Source: Pohlia nutans (taxonomy: Eukaryota > Streptophyta > Bryopsida > Bryales > Mniaceae). From it: a DNA stretch of 64,000 nucleotides. The translations under genes and the position numbers were made by a program. Position 1 is the stretch's first letter, and each line of letters opens with the position of its first letter. The notes beneath the pieces are model-generated. The model ran no database searches and was not told the origin of the DNA. It was given only the letters and a program-made list of their open reading frames with translations. The stretch lies in assembly GCA_022496805.1 (NCBI GenBank), contig CM040100.1, forward strand, positions 26,317,009 through 26,381,008, in the 5' to 3' direction. Below, in pieces: positions 23,690-35,494 of the stretch.

Positions 23690-24790
23690 GTGTCAATGGA
23701 ATTGTTAGTTGAATTTGAGAGACAGTCAAGTTTGAGTGTCTCTCAAATTTGAGTGACACTTGAATTTGAGTGTCACTGGAATTTGAGCGTCACTCGAATT
23801 TCAATCTCACTCGAATTTGAGTGACAATCAAATTCAAGTGACACTCAAATTTGAGTGTCACTGGAATTTGAGTGTCACTTGGATTTGATTGTCACTCGAA
23901 TTCAAGTGAAATTCAAACTTGAGTGACACTCGAATTTGATTGTCACTCGAATTTGATTGTCACTCAAATTTGAGTGACACTCAAATTTGACTTACTTGAA
24001 TTTGATTGTCACTCAAATTCAATTGACACCCAAATTGACATTTAATTGACACTCAATTGACATTCAATTTCATTTGAAACTCAAATTTGACAGTCCAATT
24101 CCAATTGACAGTCCAATTGACAGTCCAATATATTGACAGTCCAATTGACACTCCAATTGACACTCCAATTGACACTCCAATTGACAATAAAATTCAATTG
24201 ACAATCAAATTCAATTGACACTCCAATTGACAATAAAATTCAATTGACAATCAAATTCAATTGACAATCCAATTGACACTTAAATTCAAGTGACACTCAA
24301 ATTTGACTTACTTGAATTTGATTGTCACTCAAATTCAATTGACACTCTTATTGACATTCAATTGACACTCAAATTCAATTGACACTCAAATTGACATTTA
24401 ATTGACACTCAATTGACATTCAATTTCATTTGAAACTCAAATTTGACAGTCCAATTCCAATTGACAGTCCAATTGACAGTCCAATTGACAGTCCAATATA
24501 TTGACAGTCCAATTGACACTCCAATTGACACTCCAATTGACACTCAAATTCAATTGACACTCCAATTGACATTCAAATTCAATTGACACTCCAAGTGACA
24601 CTCAAATTCAATTGACATTCAATTGACACTCAAATTCAATTGAGTTTCAAACTCGAGTGACACTCAAATTTGATTGTCACTCAAATTTGAGATTCACTTA
24701 AATTCAAGTAAGAGCCAAATTCAAGTGACTCTTGAAATTGATTGTTACTCAAATTCAAATGACACTCAAATTGTAGTAACACTCGAATTT
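23690..24790. repeat. Short-period satellite-like array based on CAATTGACACTC / AATTTGAGTGTCAC
   Basis: About 1.1 kb is built from variants of a short unit. The first third is dominated by AATTTGAGTGTCACTC and its complement, so neighbouring units are often palindromic. The middle is dominated by CCAATTGACACT/CAGTCCAATTGACA. Higher-order copies are visible: about 23985-24185 and 24300-24545 share CTTACTTGAATTTGATTGTC, and later CAATTTCATTTGAAACTC and AATATATTGACAGTCC. It has no spacers of CRISPR type and no coding potential. Confidence 0.8.
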
Positions 24791-24827
24791 TGATTTTTTG
24801 AATTTGCTACTAAAATTTTAGGAATTT

Positions 24828-24905
24828 CAAGGCGTGTTATATACCGTTCAAAAGGTCTTTTTAAGACCTTGCCGACGATAAGTAACACGCCGTTCGATGA
24901 TGAAA
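24828..24905. repeat. Imperfect hairpin related to the 25004 palindrome
   Basis: The arms GGCGTGTTATATACCG.. and ..AACACGCC pair imperfectly around AAGGTCTTTTTAAGACCTT. It is followed by GATGATGAAAGTTGCAGT, as in the next hairpin (AATGATGAAAATTGCAGT). The two are diverged copies of one hairpin unit. Confidence 0.65.
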
Positions 24906-25003
24906 GTTGCAGTCGTAAATCAAATATCAAAATTTGCAGTTGCCAAGCGACTGCAGATTTTGTTTTTAGTATTGCGACTGCAATTTCAATCATTTAGGGG
25001 TGT

Positions 25004-25062
25004 GTGATATACCGTTGGAAAGGTCTTAAAAAGACCTTTCCAACGGTATATCACACACCCAA
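25004..25062. repeat. Perfect 28-bp-arm palindrome
   Basis: The left arm GTGTGTGATATACCGTTGGA with AAGGTCTT is followed by a three-base AAA loop and its exact reverse complement. Pairing extends outward imperfectly through GGG and CATTTT. Both hairpins here are flanked by GCAGTTGCCAAGCGA-type sequence. This would form a strong cruciform or fold-back RNA. Confidence 0.85.
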
Positions 25063-25116
25063 AAATGATGAAAATTGCAGTTGCAAATCAAAAAACAAAG
25101 TTTGCAGTTGCCAAGC

Positions 25117-25600
25117 GAGTGCAGATCAGGGTGCGTGCTGAAAATCCGTGTGAGTGCAGATCAGGGTGCATGCGATTGTGGCTGTGGTTTTTTCGACAAT
25201 GTTGTCAACCAGTATAGCCACAGAATTGAACAAAAACACATATGTTTACGCATATATAAATTCATACATAAGTTTAGAGCTACGCAGTTGGAAAATCGAA
25301 CAAATGTCACTCAAAATCGGGTGCCAATAGGGAAAAAACGAATCGCGTATACACATACTAATAGCGATGCACGCTGTGCAATACTAGTCTCATTAACTAC
25401 ATGTAATCAAAGCAACTTGGATGCATGCAGAGAATGATAACAATTGAACGAAGATACACACGCAAAAAAATACCCTGTTGACAGTCAACGAAAAGTTCAA
25501 TTGTCACTCAAATTTGAGAAAAAAACGAATTGCGAAAAAAGGTGGTCAAAAGTACCGCAATAGGAAAACGACTACGGTACTTTTCGACCATGTTTTCTAC
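25117..25600. repeat. Small direct and inverted repeats downstream of the palindromes
   Basis: GAGTGCAGATCAGGGTGC occurs at about 25117 and 25153. GGTCAAAAGTACCG at 25544-25557 is inverted at 25574-25588 (CGGTACTTTTCGACC). Open frames of 120 and 140 residues run across this stretch and beyond, but show no recognisable domain. Confidence 0.5.
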
Positions 25601-25934
25601 TAGTGTTTGCCCATTCTTTTTAGCATTAGGAGACATTATCATGATTCAATTACCGTCCCGCAATACAAAAACACAAAAAATGTATATTTGTTTTATACTT
25701 ACTATAAATAGATGTCACTTCTATAATCTTTTATTGCCCACTTGTATTAAATGTACTCAATTTGATCTTCAGTGTGTCCATTTTCTATTGTTTCAGCCTA
25801 TATTTGGAATGGTTAGTGCTCCAATTTGGGTTGGGTTAACACTTTTTGGACTCTCATTATTCTGGAATTCTCTCATTTTAATGAATATTATGTTTTGGGT
25901 ATATGTTGAATATAAGTTTAATTTTGGTGTGGGT

Positions 25935-26103
25935 AAGATTGCCAAGTCATGAGTTCCGCAGGTGGTTGGTGAAGAGCGATGTATCACAATTATGTGGTCC
26001 GAGTTCGATTCCCGTTGGGTCCGTTTGAGCAGTAATATAATATACATGACTTGATACTGCTAGTGAGCTTATCATAATTAGGTAGGAAAGCTATAACAAC
26101 CAG
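25935..26103 (+). mobile_element. tRNA-derived SINE, family A, copy 1
   Basis: A perfect Pol III B box, GAGTTCGATTCCC, lies at 26001-26013. An A-box-like GGTGGTTGGTGAAG lies about 35 bp upstream. The segment from GCCAAGTCATGA to GCTATAACAACC is homologous, in opposite orientation, to about 49785-49960. The internal string ATACATGACTTG-TGCTAGTGAG is shared. It is not a tRNA gene because the cloverleaf does not close and the copy continues about 90 bp past the B box. Confidence 0.7.
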
Positions 26104-26589
26104 CGAAATCAATACCAAAGCTGTGGGTGAACTTCTTGTTTGCTCATCTCAGCCCAGACCCACGACATCTACTTTTTCCTTTCTCAACATTCTAGTTCTC
26201 CTTAGAGTTTTAGAGCTACTAAAATATAGTTCCTTTCTCTTCGTTCTCATCTTCCTCTACCTTCTCTCCCTCATCTCCATGCGTTTGCAGGGTCCAATGC
26301 TATTCTAATACTCCAAACATAAGCAATATACACTACTCTTAGGTAAACACTTCTATAAGTATATATTACAGAACTTCATTCCAGGCTGTCAATCAACAGC
26401 TTGGCGTTCTTTGGCTACCATATTCAAAGTTAAAAGTAAAATTCAGAATGGACGCATACCCCAGATATCCTTCTCGCTCAATAATTCAAAACTCAATGAT
26501 TTGGTACTACTAAACAACAATTGACAAGGTTTGAATTTGCAGTGGCAATTATGGACTCCTAAATCCCATAATGATTTTTCGACTGCAGA

Positions 26590-28292
26590 GCAAAGCAACT
26601 CTATGGAATGGACAAACACTATGACGGGCAAGCTTGGACTCGTATCCACACGTCAAACATTGTAAACAATTTAGGTTTGATCTTCCGTACCTCGTCTTAC
26701 TGTGGTCATCTACAATGTGAGAATGTCGAATGTGATTTTCTAACCTGCGTGCATCGGACGGCCGCTGTTAATGAAACTGAGTGGGATGGAGTCTCCTCTT
26801 TCGTTTTTGACGTAGGATATAATCCTCCTAAAGGATCTACTTTGGTTTGCAAATGCTGTAAGTTTCCTCCTTCGTGTCTTGCAACCTGCGATGCCAAAAT
26901 CTATTATGTTCTAGCTAAAGACAACATGACCAGAGTTTATGTTCATTTTGGCAATCACAACCACCCCGTCAAGATCGGTGCTTATCGTGACGATATTGCA
27001 AGAGGCGAGAGCGTAGTCGAGGAGCAAGTACAGCGAACTCCTGCTGCAACCAACTCTGCCATTGTTTTGGAGGCTACAAAGGAGATGGTCGGGGACATGC
27101 TCGTTGTTGCTGAAGGTGTGCAATCAAAGACACTAGAGCTCAATTAGCTCTTTTCACTCTTCAATAGATGTAAGGAGCTCACTTTGCCTTGTATTCGCAA
27201 TAAAGTGACCGGCTTCAAATACTTTCGCAGGTTTGGAGTTATGGACAGCATCACCAAGCTTTGCGGCTCAAGTGGTCCTCTGTCCAAGAGAACAAGTTCC
27301 CTAATCAAGGATCGGAGTCACACAAAGTCTTTGTGTTCAAAATGTCTGAAGTTGGGCGGGTAGCGGAGTTGACCTTGTCCAGCGCATGCAGCCTAGTGGA
27401 GACCTCCAAAACGCATCACTTATGTTTGACTATGTTAAAAGGGTCAAACAGTGGACCACTATGGGCTGCCACATCTACAACCCCACTTATTGTCGTGTCA
27501 TGACCATCGCACTTTGCAATATGCAGTCTGAGGACGTCGTTGCCTAAATGGTCGTCTGGAAGAATCTCAACGCCGTCGTCGGTCGCCACGGAGTTGAGAA
27601 TCCAAATTTCAAAGGCTTCATGGCCGACAATGCACAAGCAAACTGGAATGCTATACGCATTGTATATGGAAGTGGAAATGCATCAATTCCGATGCCGAAT
27701 AAGGAACGAACTTGTTTATTCCATTGGGTGCAGTCCCTGGAGAAGCACACCAAGGCTGACATTCGAGCTTACCTCCAGGATCAACATCGCCTCCTGTGCA
27801 ATCAATACAAGAACGCCTCAACGCAATTGGATGCTGATACCCGGTATCTTAGTATTCGAGCCTGGTGACTGTCATCTGGAGCTACAACTAAAGATGGTTT
27901 GCGACGTCTTGACCTCTGGCTTGCCTTCTAGCATTTTCGATACCGCCAGTGAGGAGGTTTCATGCAGCTGGTAAGTGAAGGTGAACATGGTTCCAGTCCC
28001 CGCCCTTGGATGCATTGTCACATTGGATTCCGGCACACATCCGACAATTCAGCAATACCATCTCACAATTTTGCAATTCCTAAACTGCTCCTACCCTTAT
28101 TTCAAGGAGATGTTGACTAAAGCTAAGGGAAGCCCTAGTCAATGGGCTTATTGCAAGCATTTGTATTTTATCTTCACCGTCATATATGGATTTGATGCTA
28201 AGGTCGGTGCCTTCATACATGCACCTACTTTTAGCTTCAATGAAGTTAAACTATTTTTTGAGAGTGGATTGTTGACTCACCCAACATCTTAG
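26590..28292 (+). pseudogene. Decayed MULE-like transposase
   Basis: Three open stretches in different frames read along one family. 26608-27147 has GHLQCENVECDFLTCVHR and CDAKIYYVLAKDNMTRVYVH then FGNHNHPVKIG, a zinc-binding N-terminal region. 27548-27868 has NPNFKGFMADNAQANWNAIR then TCLFHWVQSLEKHTK, resembling a MULE transposase core around its D and H/W motif. 27975-28292 ends with a SWIM-like region (LNCSYPYFKEM, WAYCKHLYFIFTVIYGFDAK). The order of zinc region, transposase core and SWIM finger is typical of plant MULE/FAR1-related transposases. Frameshifts and stops make it inactive. No terminal repeats were located. Confidence 0.6.
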
Positions 28293-28952
28293 GGTAGTTC
28301 ACTATTCCTAGTTCCATTGTTGGCAATTGCATACTCTTCATGTCAATGAAATAGTAGTGAGACTAAAAAGGCCACTACTACAGTTTTTAAACTCGGGTTC
28401 TATACTTAACCCTAATCTATGGAATTTGTTCTATTTTACACCCCAAACCGTAAATGGTCTATATCAACAGCCTAGCACTCATTTCACAAAAATCGATGTA
28501 GGAAATCTATCTCTACATGCTTGAATGGTGTATAACAATGGCCAAATAATGATTTCATCTTGTTTGAAATGGTTTCAGGTCTTTGATTCACGGTTATAGG
28601 TAAATTGAGTTTGCCTTTCATGTGCCTTAAACATTTTCCAATGACCCAATTCCTCGGTTATAGGTACCAAATATTCCACGGTTATAGGATAAAATTTTTA
28701 CTAAAAATATGTGAATATTCGAATATTTACTAATTATAGTATTGTTGACCATGGTTGACTTGAAATTTCTGCTCTAAACCCCACATTTCTCCGCTCACCG
28801 CTCACCGCTCCCCGCTCCACGCGCGCATACTATCCTCATCTAAATCTAACCTAATTACTTTAATCTGTGCCATAACTTGTAGAAACAAGATGACATGACA
28901 AGGAGGAGGAAGGGACGCTGCTAGAGATCTTACAGACGATCTAGACTTTGTA

Positions 28953-29880
28953 ATGATGGAGACGGACTCCCCACCCCAATGACAGAAGAGGAATGGAGGC
29001 AGCAAAACATCATCAGCGGAAAAGAGGAGCAAAGCATCATCAGCAAAAAAGAGGGGCAAGTCAGCATCTAAGGAAAAGACCCCACCAACACAACGCTTTT
29101 GGCTTGGATTTGAGGCGATGGAAAAGCTAGCTATTGACGAAGGAGCACCGCAGAGCTTCGAACCAGCCCCAATCCAAACCTTTGTGAAGAAAGGCCTCTT
29201 AGAAAAAGAAGCAGCAGAGCTCCTTATATCGGTATTTTCCTACCCTCATGTTGGTCAAACTCTTTTTCCACTAGTCCGCCCGGATGGCATAGAAGGGCAA
29301 CATTTCAATATAACCCAGCTTCCATTTGAGGTAGAAACGGACCCCGATACTGGCCTTTCATACGACTATCATGTAGCTATCTATTTCCAAAAACCATCCC
29401 GGCAATACACTCATGAGGAGGTCTTAGCATTAACGCAATCACGAGTGAGAGATATGAGAATGTCACTAGGGACTAAGATAGCAGAACCCATTGCAATCAA
29501 TTGCAAAAATGGTTTTGCAAGGCATTGATCTAGTACAATCAAGCTACACTTGAAGCACCCCGGGGTTGATGGCATAAACCTACTCAGTGGCGTTAGACCT
29601 TTTATCCTCACTTTGGATACCATTATGACAGTTGAAAAAGTCTGCAAAAACTATAACACTATAGCTAAGAACAAGATGTTTTCTGTAAAGATCAACAGTC
29701 TCTCTATTGGGAATGTCACGGGACACGGACTTTTTAAAGAAGTAGTTGAAGAAAGCTTCAAAAGGGGACAAGAATTAGAGATTACAGGTGTGCAAAAAAA
29801 TACCACCAAGACATGGGCATGGTAGGTGGCACCAACTCCTACACAAGCAGAGAAGATTGTGAAGTTCAAGGCTACTTTTC
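28953..29880 (+). pseudogene. LINE ORF1, 5' part
   Basis: The frame starting MMETDSPPQ near 28953 has one stop and then reads ASKEKTPPTQRFWLGF, MEKLAIDEGAPQSFEPAPIQ and FVKKGLLEKEAAELL to 29528. After a stop, a second block at 29550-29825 (HPGVDGINLLSGVRPFI, IMTVEKVCKNYNTIAKNKMF) continues. I recognise no catalytic motif. Position, basic composition and continuation beyond the 29916-33743 insertion support an RNA-binding ORF1 protein. Stop codons and the insertion inactivate it. Confidence 0.5.
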
Positions 29881-29910
29881 GCAATGAAATATAGCATCCA
29901 CCATCAAAAT

Positions 29911-32900
29911 TGGGGTGTCGTAGCACGTGATACCGGATACTCCCCTAGAACGCACTTTTTCGTATTAAGAACGCTCGTAGAGGTGATTTTCGGGTTATCG
30001 TTCCGCGGAGATTCTGTGAAGTGGGAGGTTTCCGGAGATGGTCCCGGACTGGTGATCTCTCTCTCTCGCTCACCAGCTGAATTCCTCTTTCCTACTAAAC
30101 CGGGTATTCTCCTACTGACTGACCCGGTTGTGACTAGATCCGGTTTTCGTCCGAGTTGGGAATTTATCCAACCCTACTCTATCCGGTCTATCAAACAACT
30201 CAACCCGGTTTACATTAAGTAAACCTCTGTTTTCCCTCAAAGGGTTCTCCATTTTCATTTAGCGGTGTTGGATTTAAAGACACACCCTTCCTGTTGATTT
30301 CTGTGATGGGAACTTCACTACCTTCCAGTTATTCTAGCTCAACTCCTCAATCCGAGTAATCCCTGTACTGCACTTCAGCTGCAGATTCATCCCAAACCCA
30401 CAGCCGGTCACTTAAGCGCAACCCGGTTTTCCCCCTTCTCAAAATACTACAACGACTTGATAACCGGGATGGACCCTTATCCGGGGTGTCCGGAATCGGT
30501 TGGACTCCTAACAGTTCGTTTTACTCTGATCATTCCGGCTCTTCTTATCACACGGTCTACCCAGGTGCTGGCACCTCAACCGGACTACCCGTCCAGGAGT
30601 TCTGAGAGGACCGGAGTACCCCCTCCTATCCACTCAGCCACTAACCCGGATTATACCTTGCAACCAAGCACAGAACAACCCACATTCAAACAATCTCTGA
30701 GTTTTCCCAATACCCAGACTCTTAACTGGATCTACAACAGAACCCGGTCAATCCTTCCGGTTACCAAGGGACTAATTGGACCACTGTCTCAATCAACAAC
30801 ACACACACACATATACACAAACACACTAGTTCGTAGAAGAGTATGCCTATGATCATTTACAAAGAACAATGGTACACAAAAGACCCCAGGAATGAGGAAC
30901 ATCCCTAGATACAAAGCAAACACAAAGCCGACCAGATCCGGGAAACCCGCAGATCCTAAAAACCCGGGATCCGGAAAACCGGGGAACTACCCCACGGTTC
31001 AGTTCTCTTCCTACACTACAACTAACATTAGAATCCTAAAAACCTAACTCCCTAAACGGAGTCCTACCCTACTCAACAAGGGCCCACAAGGCCGGATCCA
31101 TCAAATCCGGAATCTAACTACTCAGCGGCATCCGAGCAGCTACTCCCGATCCGAAACTGCCAATCCGCTTTCTTACTCGCCGCCTTCCCCTGTCGTTCGC
31201 CTACAGGTTCGCGCCTTTACGCACCATCCGGTTGACCGTCCGGGTTGCCTCCTAACCCACCCTCTGGCCTTCCTTCCTCACCCTATTGGGCATCCGTCTC
31301 CGCCATCTCCTCTTCCGGATTCAGGACCCCGGCCAGACTTGCTTCTCCTGGCTCGGCTGCCTGAACCGGCTCCATCTCTTCCCTCATCCGGGAGGTCTGA
31401 TCCGGGGTGGAGCTTCTCACTCCCAGCAACCGGTCCAAATCTCCTGCTTGGGGTGCCTCGTCGGACAACCAGAAGTTCTCCTGCAACTCACTTCCGGATA
31501 GGGGAACTCTCCCATCCCTGTTGCTGGTCTCCCCCGCTTTCGGTTCATGCACGGGTGAGCACCTCGTCAGCACCTCTGCTGCCAGCGCCCGGAACTCCAC
31601 CAACGCCTCTTCCACCCGGGCAGCATACTTCTTTGCAATGCTCTTTACCCGTTCTACCCCTTCCTCCTCGGAATCGCTCATCATCTCGTCGTATAGCCTT
31701 GCCTTGGTCTGCACTTCCCCATCCGGTCGGAACAACCGGGACACCGACTTGAAGCAGGTCCGGTCCTGTTGCTCCATGGTCCGGATAGTCCTCTTCGCTC
31801 GCCTCAGCTCCTTCTTCTGTTCCCGCATGAGCTGGGCCGTACTGGTGGACTCCTTGCGAGCCCGGTTTCCCTCCCGCCGGATTTGCCTGACCATTTCCGG
31901 GAACTCCTTCACGTCCTTGCTCCTGAGTACGTTCCCAATTCCCCTCACTGCGTTGTAGAGTGGAGTGTACTGCTCCTCCACCATATTCAAAGCTGTCCGG
32001 ATTGGCCCGAGCATGACGTCCGCTCTCGCGAGGATCGGTACGTCCGGTTGTGCCTCCCGGTTTGGCTCTGCTGCAGGGGTGGGCTCCTCTCTCCGGTCTG
32101 GCGCGTCCTCCCGGTTTCGCTCCCCAATTTCTTCTTCCGGTCCTGCTCCCATCTTCTGCTTCCCTTTCTCATGCGCGTTCGCCCTTCGGTTGCTTGGACT
32201 GGGTTCTCCGGTGGGACGGGTACCTCAACCGTCCACTGGAGTAGTGTTCATCCGGATTGGGGTCTTCTTCCGAAGAGGGGAAGCGTCCTCCCGGGGAGGA
32301 GAAATCTCCCGGATGTCCGAATCCTCCCCTCCATCACTCCGGATGACCCGCTTCCGCTTCTGCGGCTGCTGCCCCCGGGCGCGTACTGAGGGACCCTCCC
32401 CTTCCGGTTGCGCGTCCCCTGCCGAATCCGTTCTCTCCTTCCGTCTTTCCTCCATCTGTGGGCTTCTTCCTCCCGGTTGTCTTCCTTCCGGGTCTTCCCT
32501 CCTCTTCCGGCGCTCCTCCGGTCGCGGGCTGGCACCTCCCAGTTCCTCCCGTCTCTTCCGGCGCTCCTCCGGTCGGCCCTCTTCCGGACGGAGTTTGCGC
32601 GCTTTGGCTGGACTCCGGTCCGCTGCAGGCAAAAACTGTTTCTCCAATTTCGCCTTCTCCCTATCCGTGAGACATCCGTGCTTGGCATACATGTGGTAAA
32701 GGAAAGGGGCAATGGGACAACCTTTGGATCCTCCTATCTTCATGGCCTCCCGGTTTACGATTTCCTAGATTATAACTCCCCACCCGATTGTCCTCTTATA
32801 ATGTAGCGCGGAGAAGATACCTTTCGCCAATTTGATCATGACGGTGGTGGGCTTATCCGGACTGAGGGTGGGCACGAGGAATTGAAGCAGCCGCTGCTCC

Positions 32901-33748
32901 TGGGGTATCCGGCAATGCTCTACCCGGAATCTGTCTTTCTCCGAAATCTCGGAGAACCGCCCCTTCACCCAATCCGAATCCCCCTTCTGGCCGGACTCAA
33001 GTCCGTACTCGCTGTCCGGAAGGTCGTATATCCTGCTCCAGTGCTCCCAGGTCCAATGCGTGCGCTTCCCCCGGATGTAGTTATCCCGGAAGGCTGGTGG
33101 TACTGGCTTTCCCACCACCTCCGCCAATATTCCGGTGTCCTGGATGTCCCAGTTCCGGTAAAGGAGCTCCTCGCATTTCATGGTCGCGAGGTCGCTGCGC
33201 AGCATCTCAAAATCGCCCGGATGCTATGATACTACCGAAACCACCTTCTTCTCCGTGATTCGGTTTCCTACAGAACTCTTTCCTCCCCGTGCCATTGCTA
33301 CAAACTCCGGGCGCACTCTCTTCCTCTTCCGTGAACTGCGCCTAAGTTTCTGGCGCTCCTTCTGTTCTAACTCCGGTCCCATACTATCAACTCTACTGCT
33401 ATCCGGAAGCACAAAATTCTGCTGGCGCGGAAGACTGGAACTGTAGAGAGTGAATGAACAGTGAGTCGCCCAATTTAAAGCGGCCCACTTCAATGCTCGG
33501 ATCGTGGTCGGGTCCATCGGAGACCCATCCTCACCTATCCGGTCTCCCATCCGGTTTCCAACCGGAACCCGCCGCCTATCTAGTCCTGCAGCAACTCCTC
33601 TAGACTGCGCACGAGCGCCACTCTCTCTCCAAATAAATAACTGGGCCGCTATGGCCATTACTTCTCCTATTTATGGCGGAAATACTACTCCTAGTTGCCC
33701 TAGAAACCCTAACTAGCCGCTTTTGGGAAAACGAGGTTTGACATGGGG
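29911..33748 (-). mobile_element. 3.8-kb element inserted in LINE ORF1
   Basis: The insertion has TGTC...GACA ends (29916 and 33743) and a possible 5-bp TGGGG target duplication at 29911-29915 and 33744-33748. These are LTR-type features, but no pair of long terminal repeats was found by eye, and the coding region starts only about 85 bp from the right end. It is much richer in GC, with very frequent CCGG, than the LINE around it. It carries one long minus-strand gene at 31283-33658; the remaining 1.4 kb (29916-31282) is non-coding. Class is uncertain: a non-autonomous LTR-like or a gene-carrying DNA element. Confidence 0.5.
31283..33658 (-). pseudogene. 792-codon ORF of the inserted element, three in-frame stops
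   Basis: From ATG at 33658 one frame runs to 31283 with only three stop codons (TAG near 33224, TAG near 32765, TGA near 32225) and no frameshift. A TATA-like CATAAATAGG lies just upstream near 33670. The N-terminal 145 residues are basic. The next region (CEELLYRNWDIQDTGILAEV, THWTWEHWSRIYDLPDSE, KPTTVMIKLAKGIFSALHY, CPIAPFLYHMYAKHGCL) resembles the putative plant transposon protein domain found near gypsy/Tat-type elements. The rest is charged, Glu/Arg/Pro-rich and coiled-coil-like (REQKKELRRAKRTIRTMEQQ). It is probably a Gag-like or accessory element protein. The family assignment is tentative. Confidence 0.55.
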
Positions 33749-34443
33749 AGAGACTTTCTACAACTCAACTGGCCAAAAAGAATTGTTTGATGTTGGTTTT
33801 GCCAGGTTTGAAGCTCACAAAGACAATAGAAGAGACACTACATGAGATTAAGGAAGTTATGGGGCCCAAAAACATCTCCTCTAGTTTCTTTCCAAAGCAA
33901 CGCGACAACCTACACAACGGCTCAGTCAACATCGAATGCCTCAATCCTACTGTTTATCGCCAGTTTGTCAACAAGACACAAGATCCACAACTCCCACGTT
34001 ACTTTCACTCCACACCCGAAGAGCTTGGAGGGAACACTGCCACCATCAGAAGAGCAACAGAAGCAATTTGGATTTTGTGACATCAACACCGCCCTCGTGA
34101 ACACCATAGAAGCCATTCACAATGCACCAAGCAGCCAAGGGAAGAAACCAAGAGTAGAGAAAGAAGACATCATCGAATTCAAAGAAGAATTGAAAACAGA
34201 GTTGAAGAAAGAGTTGAAAGCAGAGCTCACAATTAAATTCAAGGAAGAATTGACAACACAGAAAGAAGACATCATCACCACTGCAAACACCTACGCCCAA
34301 AGACTCAACTCCAACTTGCACAAAATAATGAGAAGACAAAAGGCAGAATTCTCCAGGGAGGTCTCAATAGCAATCACGGGTAGAGAAGGAAGACCCAAAC
34401 TCTTAGCACTTCCACCTCCACCAAGCAACCAGCCAATCATGTG
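33749..34443 (+). pseudogene. LINE ORF1, 3' part with coiled coil
   Basis: Sequence resumes after the insertion as GETFYNSTGQKELFDVGFAR, then IEETLHEIKEVMGPKNISSS and HNGSVNIECLNPTVYRQFVN. After a frame change it has DINTALVNTIEAIHNAPSS and a long Lys/Glu-rich helical region (EFKEELKTELKKELKAELTI). It ends PPPPSNQPIM before the stop at 34441-34443. A nucleic-acid-binding part followed by a coiled coil is typical for LINE ORF1 proteins, which coat the element RNA. No CCHC knuckle is visible. Confidence 0.5.
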
Positions 34444-35427
34444 AAGAAAAACAACCCTATAGCAACACCAGAGCTATTTACTCTAAAGTTCTTCTACCTA
34501 ACAGCATTATTCAATGCTAAAATACTAACACAACAAAAACAAAAAAACAAAAAAGATAGACCAAAACATCAAAAAAACACATAAAAAGGCTCAAAAAACT
34601 CTAAACAAATAAAAACAACTAAAACCACAAAAAACAATAAAAAGGAAGCATTTCTTAATGCTTCCATACAAACAAAACAAAAAACAAAAAACAAAATAGA
34701 TAGCCCAAAACATCAAGAAAAGGTTTAAAAAACTCTAAACAAACAAAAACACCTAAAACCAAAAATAATAATAATAATAATAATAATAAAGAAGCGTTTC
34801 TTAATGCCTTTATCCAAATGAAACAAAAAACAAAAAACAAATCAAAACACAAAACCTCACCAAATTCAAACAAAAATATCAAAAAAAACCCTACAAATAA
34901 ACAAAACACCAAAAAACCCCAAAAAGAAGAAAAAAAGAAAAACATAACCAAAGAATACCTCCACAAAACTAAAAACACATACAAAAATCTGAAACCATAC
35001 AAAATACAGAGGACAATAAAAAACAAAAAAACATAACTAACACAATCCACACCACTCCAAAATCAATAAACTACACAAATAAACACAAAAACCCTAGCAA
35101 CATCACATCTCCTTCAAAAAACCCCCAAAAACATCAAAACAAAAACACACAAAATTATCAAACACAACAAATAACCCATAAAAGCCACCTAAAATGGGCT
35201 CGGCCTACCGGCCTCGTCCAAAATCAATTAAATAAAATAAGAAAAGAAAAAATTAAAAAAATCATTAGAAAACGCCAATACAAAACTACACATAAATATA
35301 CCAACAAACAAACACATAAGACACACAAAAGAAACACAAAACATCCAAGTCAAATAACAAACATAGATTCTACAAAAAATAAAGAACAACGGAACTCAAA
35401 ACACAAAGAAAGAAAAAAAAAATTCAT
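34444..35427 (+). repeat. A/C-rich LINE inter-ORF linker with (AAT)n
   Basis: Nearly 1 kb is dominated by A and C, with repeated TAAACAAA/AAAAACAAAAAAC words. A GGAAGCATTTCTTAATGC-type string occurs near 34650 and again, diverged, near 34795. An (AAT)n run lies at about 34767-34790. The minus-strand Leu/Phe-rich open frame here is a composition artefact. The ORF2 frame is open from 34973, but no in-frame ATG was seen before 35495. Confidence 0.55.
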
Positions 35428-35494
35428 AATTCAAACATTTTCATTACACCTATTACTAATACTTAGTGGAGACATTGAAACCAATCCGGGACCC
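35428..35494 (+). other. 2A-like ribosome-skipping peptide at LINE ORF2 N terminus
   Basis: In frame with the following ORF2 the sequence reads FSLHLLLILSGDIETNPGP and then Met at 35495. This satisfies the 2A consensus D-(V/I)-E-x-N-P-G-P and the Leu-rich upstream stretch that the activity needs. 2A peptides stop peptide-bond formation between the Gly and the final Pro, releasing the upstream peptide while translation continues. They are known from several viruses and from animal non-LTR elements such as sea-urchin CR1/L2 types. Function here is inferred from the motif only. Confidence 0.8.

Noticed and set aside
23690..24790. CRISPR-like repeat array
   Set aside because: Units are short, variable and contiguous with no unique spacers; eukaryotic context.
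26001..26013. tRNA gene suggested by a perfect B box
   Set aside because: No closed cloverleaf or acceptor stem; the sequence is repeated at 49.8 kb with extra tail, so it is a SINE. The same applies to 39802-39814 and 49884-49896.
31339..32699. Long plus-strand open frames (137 to 244 codons)
   Set aside because: Shadows of the GC-rich minus-strand 792-codon gene; Ser/Pro/Leu/Arg-rich with no domains.
34655..35050. 131-residue Leu/Phe-rich minus-strand frame resembling a membrane protein
   Set aside because: It is the complement of the A/C-rich LINE linker; composition alone gives L/F/V-rich translation.
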